Shown: piece by piece, positions 1 through 6,812 of the stretch
How the letters are laid out: each line of letters begins with the position of its first letter
Numbering within the stretch: position 1 is the stretch's first letter
NCBI GenBank assembly: GCA_023411615.1
Contig: JAEYOR010000037.1
Coordinates: forward strand, 1-23,042
Length of the DNA stretch: 23,042 bases
DNA from: Actinomycetes bacterium
Lineage (GTDB): Bacteria > Actinomycetota > Actinomycetes > Actinomycetales > Demequinaceae
Reading direction: 5' to 3'
Program-made: the position numbers and the translations under genes
The notes under the pieces: model-generated
The model's database searches: none
Seen by the model: the letters and a program-made list of their open reading frames with translations, nothing else
Told to the model about the DNA's origin: nothing

Positions 1-51
1 CGGGGGGTCGGCGTTTCCCCGGGGGGCGGGCCCCCCCCCGCGCCAAGCCCG
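1..51. other. G/C homopolymer contig end (probable artefact)
   Basis: The first bases are runs of G and C (six G, four C, six G, nine C) with almost no A or T, unlike the balanced GC-rich DNA that follows. A similar G run closes the window. This pattern fits low-quality contig ends better than biology. The promoter of the LacI gene starting at position 72 is therefore probably missing. Confidence 0.7.
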
Positions 52-71
52 TTCTTTGAGGAGCAGTCGCC

Positions 72-1088
72 ATGCGACCCAACCGACATGCGTCGGCTCC
101 CACCTTGGAAATGGTGGGTGCTCTCGCTGGCGTGTCGCGCGCCACGGTGTCGCGCGTTGTCAACGGCTCCCCAAAAGTCTCTCCCGAGATCGCCCAAGCG
201 GTTCGCGCCGCAATTTCTGAGCTCGGCTATGTCCCCAATCGAGCGGCACGTTCGCTCGCCAGCAAGCAAGCGCACGCGATCGCCCTTGTGGTGCCGGAGG
301 ACATGACGCACTTCTTTGGCGACCTGTACTTCGCCTCGATCGTTGTCGGGATCAATGATCGGCTGCAGGATTCGGACTACGTGCTCAACCTCATGGTGGC
401 AAGCGAAGGCCGTGACGGGAAGACCTTGCGGTATCTGCAGGGTGGCAACGTCGATGGCGCCTTCGTCGTCTCGCACCACACGTCCGACCGCTTCCTCGAT
501 GCGCTGACAGATGCCATTCCGGTGGTGTTCGGCGGACGTCCAGCCGATCACATCACAGGCGGCTACGTGGTGGATGTCGACAACGTGGCAGGGGCTCGCC
601 TTGCTGCGAATCACCTTGTGTCGATTGGCAGGCGGCGTATCGCCCATATCGCGGGCCCGTCAACCATGCCCGCAGGTATTGACCGTGTTCGCGGCTTCAC
701 CTCGGCTCTCGAGGAGGCTGGACTCGAGCCGGGCCCCATCGTCGAAGGCGACTTCACGATGCGAGGCGGCTCCGAGGCGATGCGCGCTCTGCTTGCCAAG
801 GACAAGGCGATCGATGGAGTCTTCATCGCGTCGGACCTCATGGCTGCTGGCGCGATGACCGTGCTTCGCTCCGCCGGTGTCAACGTGCCGGATGATGTTG
901 CCGTTGTCGGTTACGACGATTCCGAGGCGGCCACCTCCTCGCCCGTGCCTCTCACCACGGTGCGCCAGCCCTCCGAGGCGATGGGCGCTGCAATGGTCGA
1001 TATCCTCTTGGGTGTATTGCGAGGTGAGGAGGATCATCCGCGGATGACGATCCTTCCCACCGAGCTCATCGTTCGTTCGTCGGCGTGA
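72..1088 (+). CDS. LacI-family transcriptional regulator
   Basis: DNA-binding repressor of the LacI/GalR family, 338 residues, the usual family length. An N-terminal helix-turn-helix and hinge helix (about residues 10-65, with VSRATVSRVVNGS and GYVPNRAARSLAS) would bind a palindromic operator. The rest is a periplasmic-binding-protein-like sugar-sensing domain ending in TELIVRSS. The ATG at 72 is preceded by GAGGAG at 58-63 with 8 nt spacing, which supports this start. The ligand cannot be read from sequence. LacI proteins usually control nearby sugar uptake or catabolic genes, but here the left side is lost at the contig end and the next gene is a membrane lipid-type enzyme, so the target is unknown. 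Family assignment is secure. Confidence 0.95.
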   Translation: MRPNRHASAPTLEMVGALAGVSRATVSRVVNGSPKVSPEIAQAVRAAISELGYVPNRAARSLASKQAHAIALVVPEDMTHFFGDLYFASIVVGINDRLQDSDYVLNLMVASEGRDGKTLRYLQGGNVDGAFVVSHHTSDRFLDALTDAIPVVFGGRPADHITGGYVVDVDNVAGARLAANHLVSIGRRRIAHIAGPSTMPAGIDRVRGFTSALEEAGLEPGPIVEGDFTMRGGSEAMRALLAKDKAIDGVFIASDLMAAGAMTVLRSAGVNVPDDVAVVGYDDSEAATSSPVPLTTVRQPSEAMGAAMVDILLGVLRGEEDHPRMTILPTELIVRSSA

Positions 1089-1109
1089 CGCCTAGCGCGC
1101 GAGCCTCAT

Positions 1110-1115
1110 TACGGT
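1110..1115 (+). promoter_or_regulatory. -10 box (TACGGT) of a leaderless promoter for the PAP2 gene
   Basis: TACGGT ends 7 nt before the ATG at 1123, so transcription would begin at or next to the start codon. There is no good Shine-Dalgarno sequence at a usual distance. The same arrangement recurs at seven other genes in the window. Confidence 0.5.
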
Positions 1116-1122
1116 TGGGGAA

Positions 1123-1980
1123 ATGAAACACGACAGTCAACACACGCCTCAGCCTGCGGGTGCCACTACTGACACGGTTGCGACCGGTGCATCGAGTGAC
1201 GCTCCCGCTGAGCTTCGCACCCCGTTCGCAGTGCGTGCGTGGCGCACCAACCGCGCGTGGATGCAAGAGGCTGTGCTCGTCGTCAGCATGTACATGCTCT
1301 ACTCCTGGACACGCTCGGCAGCCCCAGATCGAGTGGCACTCGCGTTCTCCAACGCAGACTTCATTGAGAGCGTGCAGCGAGGCCTTGGCATTGACATCGA
1401 GCTGTCGCTGAATCGCCTGTTCCTGCGCAATCTGTGGCTTGCGGACGCGGCGAGCTATTTCTACCAAGTCGCCCATATGGTGGTGACGTTTGGCGTGCTC
1501 ATTTGGCTGTTTGTGCGCAAACGCCCGCAGTACGGGCAACTTCGCACCTCACTCGCATTCCTATGGCTTGCTGGGCTTGCCACGTACTGGCTGTATCCGT
1601 TGGCGCCGCCGCGCTTCGCGCTCGATGGCGCGGTTGACACGATGGCCGCGCATCCGGTGCTTTTTGCCGGGCAAGAGAGCGTCACGGGCCTTGCGAATCT
1701 CTATGCCGCTATGCCAAGCCTGCACGTGGGCTGGTCGGTGTGGGTAGCGATTGCTCTCATCACGGTGCTGCGTTCACCGTGGCGCTTTGCCGCCGTGCTG
1801 TATCCGTGCACGATGACCTTTGTCGTCGTCGGGACGGCCAACCACTATGTGCTCGATGCAGTTGGCGGGGCGACGTACGCGATTGTGTGCTTCCACATTG
1901 CGCGGTGGATATACGCGAAGCAAGAGGCACGGCGCACAGCGCGTGCCTCACAAGCTCCCGCTGAACTCCTCGAGGCCTGA
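1123..1980 (+). CDS. PAP2-superfamily membrane phosphatase/transferase (inositol-phosphorylceramide-synthase-like branch)
   Basis: Integral membrane protein of 285 residues. Hydrophobic segments lie around residues 48-62, 112-132, 143-160, 203-216, 223-240 and 246-262. The PAP2 active-site motifs are visible: YPLAPPRF (158-165), AAMPSLHVGWS (195-205) and GTANHYVLDAVGG (237-249). His201, His241 and Asp245 are the expected catalytic residues. This motif spacing matches the PAP2_3 type, whose members move or remove phosphate-linked head groups on lipids or polyprenols; the substrate here is not known. The first 45 residues are polar, rich in Thr/Ala, and probably cytoplasmic. It lies 34 nt after the LacI gene but has its own leaderless-type promoter, so co-transcription with lacI is not required. 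Confidence 0.85.
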   Translation: MKHDSQHTPQPAGATTDTVATGASSDAPAELRTPFAVRAWRTNRAWMQEAVLVVSMYMLYSWTRSAAPDRVALAFSNADFIESVQRGLGIDIELSLNRLFLRNLWLADAASYFYQVAHMVVTFGVLIWLFVRKRPQYGQLRTSLAFLWLAGLATYWLYPLAPPRFALDGAVDTMAAHPVLFAGQESVTGLANLYAAMPSLHVGWSVWVAIALITVLRSPWRFAAVLYPCTMTFVVVGTANHYVLDAVGGATYAIVCFHIARWIYAKQEARRTARASQAPAELLEA

Positions 1981-2016
1981 CTCAGTTGATGCGTGGGGCC
2001 GATCCGCGTGCGGATC

Positions 2017-2022
2017 TAGGCT
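2017..2022 (+). promoter_or_regulatory. -10 box (TAGGCT) of a leaderless promoter for the amidohydrolase
   Basis: TAGGCT ends 7 nt before the ATG at 2030 and no Shine-Dalgarno sequence is present. This supports 2030 as the true start rather than the longer open frame that runs back into the PAP2 gene. Confidence 0.55.
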
Positions 2023-2029
2023 GGCGGCC

Positions 2030-3532
2030 ATGACAACTCCACTCGTGTTGACACGAGCACGCTTGTGGACGCCGGAACTCGCCGACCCGCCCGTGTGTGA
2101 CGTTGTCATCGAAGATGGTCGGGTTGCCGCGATCGTCGCAGCGGGGGACGAGCGGTTCGCCGCGATCGATCGCCTCGATCTCGACGGGCGATGGCTCATG
2201 CCGGGCCTTGTCGATCACCACGTCCACTTTTCCTTATGGGCACAGCACCGAAGCCGCCTTGATGTCTCAGGTGCCGAATCGGCCGTCCACGCCGGCGCGA
2301 TCGTCCGGGACGCCCTCATGCGAGAGGCCTTCGACGCCGCCGCGACGAGCGCGCCGCTTGTGGGCAGGGGATTCCAGGACGCGTTGTGGCCGGATGTGCC
2401 AACCGCAGCTGTCCTTGACAATGCAGCCGCCGCGGCAGGCGTGCCGCACCGAGCCGTCATCCTCATCTCGCACGATCTCCACTCTGTGTGGGTCAACTCG
2501 GCCGCGGCGCAGCGATTGGGCGTCGCCGCAGGCCTCTTGCGTGAAGATGCGGCCTTTCGCGTCGAGATCGCTGTGGGCGAGTGGGCCGCGGAGTCTCCTG
2601 AGGCAGTTGAGCGGGGTGTGGACCAAGCGGTTGCGGCGGCGAATGCTCGGGGCGTCACAGGCATCATGGACCTTGAGATGGCGGACAATCCCGCCGTGTG
2701 GCTGAGTCGCGTTGAGCGCGGGGTGCGGGGACTGCGCGTGCGCGCGGGGGTGTACCCGCAGCATCTTGACGCGACGGTTGCTCGGGGCGAGCGCACCGGA
2801 AAGCGACTGCACGGCACGTGCGGCCTTGTCAGCGTCGGCCCGCTCAAGCTCTTTGCCGATGGCGCCCTCAATACCCGAACCGCGTGGTGCTTTGACCCGT
2901 ATCCCCACAGCGAGGATTTTGGCCACGCTGCCCATGCGCGGGGTGACCTCGTGCGACTTGTGGCGGACGCGCGGCGCCTGGGCTTTGACGTCGCGCTACA
3001 TGCGATTGGCGATCGCGCGGTATCGGAGGCGCTTGATGCCTTTGAAGCGACCGGCGCCCGCGGCACCATCGAGCATGCGCAATTGGTGCGTGAAGCTGAC
3101 ATCGAGAGGTTCGTGCGGCTAGGCATTGGGGCGGGAATTCATCCTGAGCATGTGCTGGATGATCGGGAAGTGGCCGACGCCATGTGGGCCGGGCGCACTG
3201 ACCGCGCCTTCGCGTACGGTGCCCTCGCACGGGCGCGTGTGCGCTTATTCATGGGATCCGACGCGCCGGTCGCGCCGCTTGATCCGTGGCGCAGCATTTC
3301 CGCTGCAGTGTTCCGTACGCGCGGTGAGGCCCCGGCTTGGGAAGCGCATAACGCGTTGAGCCTCGAGCAGGCACTGCAAGCCTCATGGGCGACGGCGAGG
3401 GTGGCGGAAGGAAATCTTGCTGACCTCGTTGTGGTCGATGCGGATCCACGCTCACTTGACGCGAACGCGCTCCGTGCCATGCCTGTGGCGGCAACTGTCG
3501 TTGCTGGTGCCGTTGTGCACCAGGCGCTGTAG
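2030..3532 (+). CDS. Amidohydrolase family protein (YtcJ/Amidohydro_3 type)
   Basis: Metal-dependent amidohydrolase of 500 residues with the composite beta-sandwich plus TIM-barrel layout. The N-terminal sandwich ends at LMPGLVDHHVHF (residues 56-67), which gives the metal-binding HxH pair His64/His66. Further landmarks are GPLKLFADGALNTRT (candidate bridging Lys region), ALHAIGDRAV (His), GTIEHAQLV (His) and LFMGSDAPV (Asp). The C-terminal EGNLADLVVVDADP strand returns to the sandwich. These are the marks of the YtcJ-like branch; characterised relatives cleave amide-type bonds, but the substrate cannot be assigned. The open frame extends upstream to 1820, overlapping the PAP2 gene. The start at 2030 is chosen because the conserved N-terminus begins there and a leaderless -10 box precedes it. 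Cytoplasmic; no signal peptide. Confidence 0.88.
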   Translation: MTTPLVLTRARLWTPELADPPVCDVVIEDGRVAAIVAAGDERFAAIDRLDLDGRWLMPGLVDHHVHFSLWAQHRSRLDVSGAESAVHAGAIVRDALMREAFDAAATSAPLVGRGFQDALWPDVPTAAVLDNAAAAAGVPHRAVILISHDLHSVWVNSAAAQRLGVAAGLLREDAAFRVEIAVGEWAAESPEAVERGVDQAVAAANARGVTGIMDLEMADNPAVWLSRVERGVRGLRVRAGVYPQHLDATVARGERTGKRLHGTCGLVSVGPLKLFADGALNTRTAWCFDPYPHSEDFGHAAHARGDLVRLVADARRLGFDVALHAIGDRAVSEALDAFEATGARGTIEHAQLVREADIERFVRLGIGAGIHPEHVLDDREVADAMWAGRTDRAFAYGALARARVRLFMGSDAPVAPLDPWRSISAAVFRTRGEAPAWEAHNALSLEQALQASWATARVAEGNLADLVVVDADPRSLDANALRAMPVAATVVAGAVVHQAL

Positions 3533-3552
3533 CGTCGGCCCGGGCCACGCGC

Positions 3553-3584
3553 AGCAAGGACCGGGCACAGGCCCGGCCCTTGCT
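3553..3584. terminator. Bidirectional hairpin terminator between convergent genes
   Basis: AGCAAGG (3553-3559) and CCGGGC (3561-3566) pair with GCCCGG (3571-3576) and CCTTGCT (3578-3584). This makes a 13-bp stem with one mismatch and a four-base ACAG loop. It sits in the 67 bp between the ends of the amidohydrolase and hsp20 genes, so it could stop transcription from both sides. There is no T-tract, as is common in actinobacteria. Confidence 0.7.
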
Positions 3585-3599
3585 GAGTGAAAGCGTTGG

Positions 3600-4040
3600 T
3601 TAGTCGCTCGATACCTGGATGCGACGCGGCTTTGCGGACTCGGCCTTGGGGACCGAGATGGTGAGCAAACCGTCCTTGAACGATGCGGTGATGCCTTCGG
3701 GGTCCACCCGGTCGGGCAAGCGCACTGCCCGGTGGAAGGTTCCGAATCGGCGTTCGACGCGACGGAAGGTGTCCGTTGACTTATCCGCGTAGAAGTCGCG
3801 CTTACCGGAAACGGTGAGCACGTTCTCCTCGATCGACACGTCAACGTTGTCGGCGGCAACGCCGGGCAACTCCACGTGCAAAGTGAAGCCCTCGTCGTGC
3901 TCTTCAACGTCGAGCGCGGGACTGAACGTGCCGTCCAGCGTGGCTTCCGCATCGCCCAAGAATGAGCGAACGATGCGCTGGAAGTCGTCGTTCCATGGGC
4001 CCGCCGTTGGCAAAGTTGTACGAACAATGTCTCGCCTCAT
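3600..4040 (-). CDS. hsp20: Hsp20/alpha-crystallin small heat-shock protein
   Basis: ATP-independent holdase chaperone of 146 residues that keeps unfolding proteins soluble, in the cytoplasm. The alpha-crystallin domain runs from about residue 40 to 135, with FTLHVELPGVAADNVDVSIEENVLTVSGKRD and the hallmark A-x-x-x-(D/N)-G-L-(L/I) as ASFKDGLLTISVP near the end. It is followed by a short tail with an I-Q-V motif. The chosen ATG at 4040 has a strong GAGGAGG Shine-Dalgarno 6 nt upstream. The reading frame stays open to an ATG at 4118 placed exactly for leaderless translation, which would add 26 residues; this is treated as an alternative. Two HAIR operators overlap the promoter, so HspR control is expected. 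No hspR or dnaK gene lies in the window. Confidence 0.93.
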   Translation of the reverse strand: MRRDIVRTTLPTAGPWNDDFQRIVRSFLGDAEATLDGTFSPALDVEEHDEGFTLHVELPGVAADNVDVSIEENVLTVSGKRDFYADKSTDTFRRVERRFGTFHRAVRLPDRVDPEGITASFKDGLLTISVPKAESAKPRRIQVSSD

Positions 4041-4044
4041 GATG

Positions 4045-4110
4045 AACCTCCTCGGTGACGTAGTGGCGGTGTGTCCGGTACGCCGGCGATAGGCGACCGG
4101 CACAAAGGTT
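4045..4110 (-). promoter_or_regulatory. Possible RNA thermometer in the hsp20 leader
   Basis: In the hsp20 transcript, AACCUUU (plus coordinates 4104-4110) can pair with GGAGGUU (4045-4051), which includes the Shine-Dalgarno, through five normal and two G-U pairs. A GCCGG/CCGGC type hairpin can form between them. A weak wobble-containing helix over the ribosome site resembles fourU-type thermometers. This comes from reading base pairs only; no folding energy was computed. Confidence 0.3.
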
Positions 4111-4128
4111 GAGTCCATGTGACTCATG
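4108..4128. promoter_or_regulatory. HAIR-like HspR operator 2 (overlapping the hsp20 start point)
   Basis: GTTGAGT (4108-4114), seven bases, then ACTCATG (4122-4128) match 12 of 14 positions of the HAIR consensus CTTGAGT-N7-ACTCAAG. TGAGTC/GACTCA within it is a perfect inverted repeat. It covers the predicted transcription start of hsp20. Confidence 0.65.
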
Positions 4129-4154
4129 TTAGAACTTGAGCCTCTCAAACTCAA
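4126..4154 (-). promoter_or_regulatory. hsp20 promoter (TTGAGT-N17-TAACAT)
   Basis: On the minus strand, TTGAGT (4154-4149) and TAACAT (4131-4126) are separated by exactly 17 bases, a housekeeping-sigma-type promoter. The predicted start is about 4118-4119. Operator 1 spans the -35 box and spacer, and operator 2 covers the start point. Confidence 0.7.
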
Positions 4155-4155
4155 G
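4135..4155. promoter_or_regulatory. HAIR HspR operator 1 (over the hsp20 -35 and spacer)
   Basis: CTTGAGC (4135-4141), seven bases, then ACTCAAG (4149-4155) match 13 of 14 positions of the HAIR consensus. The arms ACTTGAG and CTCAAGT form a perfect 7-bp inverted repeat. HspR bound here would block RNA polymerase at hsp20. The centre lies 27 bp from operator 2. Confidence 0.82.
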
Positions 4156-4275
4156 TCTGTTCACGCAAAGATGACACCCCTGGTAGATGCTTCTCCGGCC
4201 AAATGGGGTATGGGTCGCTACAGTGGCGGCATAGTGACTCCCGCGATCAAAGGCGATCCGAGGAAGGGGAGAGCG

Positions 4276-4836
4276 ATGGGTGCGCTCGTGTACGGAATGA
4301 TCACGTCGGTCGATGGTTTTGTCGCCGACCCGGCCGGGGGATTCGACTGGGGAGAACCGGACGACGAGGTTCACGCCTTTCTCAATGAGCGGGAACGCGA
4401 AGTCGGCATCAGTCTGTTGGGCCGGCGCATGTATGAACTCATGTCGTTCTGGGAGTCAGCCAATGATGTGCCCGGCCTGTCTCTCGTGGCCTACGAATTC
4501 GGGTCGATTTGGCGATCCAAGGACAAGGTGGTGTTCTCGACAACTCTCGCCGATGTCGCGACGGCGCGGACAAGGCTCGCCCGCTCTTTTGATGTTGCCG
4601 AGATCGCTGCACTCAAGGCGTCAACGCCCCTCCAGGTGTCGATCCATGGGCCCACGCTGGCTGGCCAAGCGATTGCCGCGGGACTCGTCGATGAGTTTCA
4701 CATCTATCGCCACCCGGTATCGCTCGGAGGCGGGCTGCCGTTCCTGCCCCTGGGCCAACGCCTCGAACTTGCGCTCGTCGACGCCCAGCGCTTCAAGTCC
4801 GGAGTGGTGTTCGAGAAGTACGTGCCACGCCGCTGA
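4276..4836 (+). CDS. Dihydrofolate reductase family protein (RibD C-terminal-like)
   Basis: Predicted cytoplasmic NAD(P)H-dependent reductase of 186 residues in the RibD-C/DHFR-like fold. Visible family marks are the opening ALVYGMITSVDGFVADPAGGFDW, the LLGRRMYELMSFWES segment (nucleotide-binding helix region), VVFSTTL, and the late VDEFHIYRHPVSLGGGLPFLP block. Its true substrate is unknown: many actinobacterial relatives are called DHFR-like but are neither folate nor riboflavin enzymes. The open frame reaches back to 4126, across the hsp20 operators, but ATG 4276 is preceded by AGGAAGGGGA at a normal distance and matches the conserved N-terminus. It is divergent from hsp20. Confidence 0.85.
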   Translation: MGALVYGMITSVDGFVADPAGGFDWGEPDDEVHAFLNEREREVGISLLGRRMYELMSFWESANDVPGLSLVAYEFGSIWRSKDKVVFSTTLADVATARTRLARSFDVAEIAALKASTPLQVSIHGPTLAGQAIAAGLVDEFHIYRHPVSLGGGLPFLPLGQRLELALVDAQRFKSGVVFEKYVPRR

Positions 4837-4900
4837 CACCTCCCGCGTCCTGACCGTGTAGCAGGGGAATAAGGTGGCGGCAGTGTCGGTTGGGGGATGC

Positions 4901-4930
4901 GGAGGCTCGCACTGTCCCTGGTGAGCCTCC
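4901..4930 (+). terminator. Hairpin, probable terminator after the DHFR-like gene
   Basis: GGAGGCTC (4901-4908) pairs perfectly with GAGCCTCC (4923-4930). One G-U and one C-G pair extend the stem to 10 bp around a 10-base loop. It lies 64 nt after the stop at 4836 and just before the DsbA-family gene. It could end the first transcript or act in the leader of the second. Confidence 0.5.
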
Positions 4931-4952
4931 ATAACTATGTGTGGAGGTCGGT

Positions 4953-5591
4953 GTGGTTTCCGTCGAGGTGTGGTCCGATGTTGCCTGCCCGTGGTGCTAC
5001 CTCGGCAAGCGTCGGCTTGAGAAGGCAATTGAAGCGTCGGGCCTTGATGTTGACGTGCGTTACCGCAGTTTCCAGCTGGATCCCAGCATCCCGCACGGTG
5101 AGCACATGCCTCACGCGGAGCTCATGGCAAAGAAGTTCGGAGCTTCTGGCGCTCAGATTGAGCAAATGAACCAGCGCCTCATCGACCTTGGCGCTGCGGA
5201 AGGTCTCGAGTACCGCTTTGACCTCTACATGCAGGCGAACACTCGTGATGCCCACCGACTTTTGCACTTCGCTCATGAACACGGACGTGGGGTGCAATTG
5301 AAGGACCGGCTCTTGCGGGCTCAGTTCACCGAGGGTGCGCTCGTTGACGATATCGACACGTTGGTTGCGCTGGCTGTTGAGGTAGGTCTCGATGCTGATG
5401 AGGCGCGCGCGGTGCTCACCTCCGGTGCGTACGACGCTGATGTGCAGGCCGACATTGACGAGGCGAAGGCTCTCGGTGCGACTGGTGTGCCGTTCTTCGT
5501 GTTCGACCGCCGCTTTGCTGTGTCTGGCGCGCAGTCCATGGAGGTCTTTGAAGAAGCCCTCCGGCAGTCCTCCGAGGCCGCCGGCATCTAG
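4953..5591 (+). CDS. DsbA-family oxidoreductase (FrnE-like)
   Basis: Thioredoxin-fold thiol oxidoreductase of the DsbA/FrnE branch, 212 residues, without a signal peptide and so probably cytoplasmic. The active site is CPWC (Cys12, Cys15) after the first strand VSVEVWSDVA. The cis-proline loop is TGVPFFVF (Pro180). An all-helical insertion lies between them, as expected for the family. FrnE-like proteins are linked to oxidative stress and disulfide exchange; the partner here is not known. The start was chosen as GTG 4953 because GGAGG at 4943-4947 sits 5 nt before it; GTG 4941 in the same frame would add four residues. It is followed 55 nt later by the membrane HExxH gene. Confidence 0.9.
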   Translation: MVSVEVWSDVACPWCYLGKRRLEKAIEASGLDVDVRYRSFQLDPSIPHGEHMPHAELMAKKFGASGAQIEQMNQRLIDLGAAEGLEYRFDLYMQANTRDAHRLLHFAHEHGRGVQLKDRLLRAQFTEGALVDDIDTLVALAVEVGLDADEARAVLTSGAYDADVQADIDEAKALGATGVPFFVFDRRFAVSGAQSMEVFEEALRQSSEAAGI

Positions 5592-5634
5592 CGTCGGCGC
5601 TGGCCGCACGCTTTCGCGGGGGCTCACCTGACGC

Positions 5635-5640
5635 TACCGT
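5635..5640 (+). promoter_or_regulatory. -10 box (TACCGT) of a leaderless promoter for the HExxH protein
   Basis: TACCGT ends 6 nt before the GTG start at 5647, and no Shine-Dalgarno sequence precedes the start. This matches the leaderless pattern of other genes here. Confidence 0.45.
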
Positions 5641-5646
5641 GGGCCC

Positions 5647-6300
5647 GTGGACGTTGGGGTGCTCACCGTAGTCACCGCTGTTCTCGTGCTGCTTGCGATC
5701 AGGGCGTGGTACCGCTCCGTCTCGCGGCGAACGATTGCCGGCGCTGGGTCTTCGCGCTTCATCTGGCCCGCCGTGCTGACGGGTGTCGCAATCATCGCTG
5801 GCGCCTTTGAGGTGGGCCACCACATGCGCCAGGACCTCGCCACCGACGCGCTGGGTGCGGTGACCAACGTGGATGGCGCTCACGCGGACTGTTCGCGCTT
5901 CACCGAGGAGCTGTTCAACATCAGTCAGTACCAGGGTTACGTCTACTACGACGGCTCAAACACTGCGCATTTGCGCCGCAACGTGTGCCACGATCTCTGG
6001 TCATACGCGCACGGCGGTCAGGCGAATCCGTCTCGATCGGAGATTCTGGCGGTCCACATCGTCGCGCACGAGGCCATGCACATCAACGGGCTTCGCAGCG
6101 AGGCCGAGGCGGAGTGCACGGCCGTGCAGCTGAACCACCTGGTGGCGGAAGAGTTGGGGGCGTCGCCCACGCAGGCACGCAAGCTGCAGGCGCAGTACTA
6201 CGAGCTCTACTACCCAAACCAGCGCTCGGATTACATCTCCGGCGCATGTGCCGAGGGCGGCACGATGGACATCGACGCAGATCGAACCGAGTTCCCGTAA
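5647..6300 (+). CDS. Small membrane protein with HExxH zincin-like motif
   Basis: Protein of 217 residues with two hydrophobic segments (about 4-20 and 39-55) followed by a soluble domain. That domain contains HIVAHEAMHINGLRSEAEAEC (start 137), in which His141, Glu142 and His145 form an HExxH motif. Glu152, Glu154 and Glu156 follow as candidates for the third zinc ligand. Four cysteines in the domain (82, 114, 157, 201) suggest two disulfides and an extracytoplasmic location. This suggests a membrane-anchored metallopeptidase or a zinc-binding relative. The specific family is not recognised with certainty, and activity is not proven by the motif alone. It starts with GTG behind a leaderless-type -10 box, between a DsbA-family gene and a P-loop kinase-like gene on the same strand. 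Confidence 0.75.
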   Translation: MDVGVLTVVTAVLVLLAIRAWYRSVSRRTIAGAGSSRFIWPAVLTGVAIIAGAFEVGHHMRQDLATDALGAVTNVDGAHADCSRFTEELFNISQYQGYVYYDGSNTAHLRRNVCHDLWSYAHGGQANPSRSEILAVHIVAHEAMHINGLRSEAEAECTAVQLNHLVAEELGASPTQARKLQAQYYELYYPNQRSDYISGACAEGGTMDIDADRTEFP

Positions 6301-6310
6301 TTTGCGCGCC

Positions 6311-6316
6311 TAGACT
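6311..6316 (+). promoter_or_regulatory. -10 box (TAGACT) of a leaderless promoter for the P-loop kinase gene
   Basis: TAGACT ends 6 nt before the ATG at 6323. No Shine-Dalgarno sequence is present, so a leaderless transcript is expected. Confidence 0.55.
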
Positions 6317-6322
6317 CGCACC

Positions 6323-6808
6323 ATGCCGACGCTGTATGTCCTCACAGGACTTCCGGGCGCAGGGAAGTCCTTCCGTGCCACGGCCATCATCGACGCGACG
6401 GGTGCTGTGCATGTCGACATGGACACTGCGATGCGTGAACGCGGCGTCAGCATCGTCGATTACGATGCCCGCTTTGCGATGCAGCCCGAGGTGGAGGCGC
6501 GCATCGCACCGCTGCTTGCTGAGGGCACGTCCGTTGTCGCGGAGTTTGGCTCCTGGACGCGGGACGAACGCGACCGTCTGCGGGAGTTCGCCACAGCGTC
6601 GGGCGCTCGCACGGAGTTGCATTTTGTTGACGCTCCGCCCGAGGAGTGCATCCGGCGCTTGCGTGAACGGGGTGGCGAGGGTGTCGAGATGCTCACCACG
6701 CTCATCATGGAGTTCGCGCCCGAAGGTTACGAGCGGCCGACGCGGGACGAGGGCGCGCGGTACGACGCGTACGTGGCGCCTGGGGACGAGTGGGTGCCAT
6801 CCGAGTAG
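6323..6808 (+). CDS. P-loop ATPase/kinase (AAA_33, small-molecule kinase-like)
   Basis: Cytoplasmic P-loop protein of 161 residues. The Walker A motif GLPGAGKS (residues 9-16) comes straight after the first strand LYVLT. HVDMDTAMRERG (about 33-44) is the usual acidic substrate or second-strand position, and FVDAPPEECIRRLRERGGEG (start about 96) resembles the lid region of small kinases. The length and layout fit the AAA_33 group, which includes chloramphenicol phosphotransferase-like and zeta-toxin-like kinases. The phosphorylated substrate cannot be inferred, and no antitoxin-like partner lies beside it. The gene converges on the heliorhodopsin gene with only 4 nt between the two stops. Confidence 0.83.
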   Translation: MPTLYVLTGLPGAGKSFRATAIIDATGAVHVDMDTAMRERGVSIVDYDARFAMQPEVEARIAPLLAEGTSVVAEFGSWTRDERDRLREFATASGARTELHFVDAPPEECIRRLRERGGEGVEMLTTLIMEFAPEGYERPTRDEGARYDAYVAPGDEWVPSE

Positions 6809-6812
6809 GCGC

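Noticed and set aside
1..51. G/C palindromic runs as a possible telomere-like or hairpin end
   Set aside because: Homopolymer composition at both window ends is better explained by sequencing or assembly error.
2215..3126. A 303-residue minus-strand frame inside the amidohydrolase
   Set aside because: Its Ser/Arg/Ala-rich composition and lack of any motif mark it as a shadow of the sense gene.
4219..4224. TACAGT as a -10 box for the DHFR-like gene
   Set aside because: No -35 box fits, and it lies 51 nt before the start, so support is too weak to list as a promoter.
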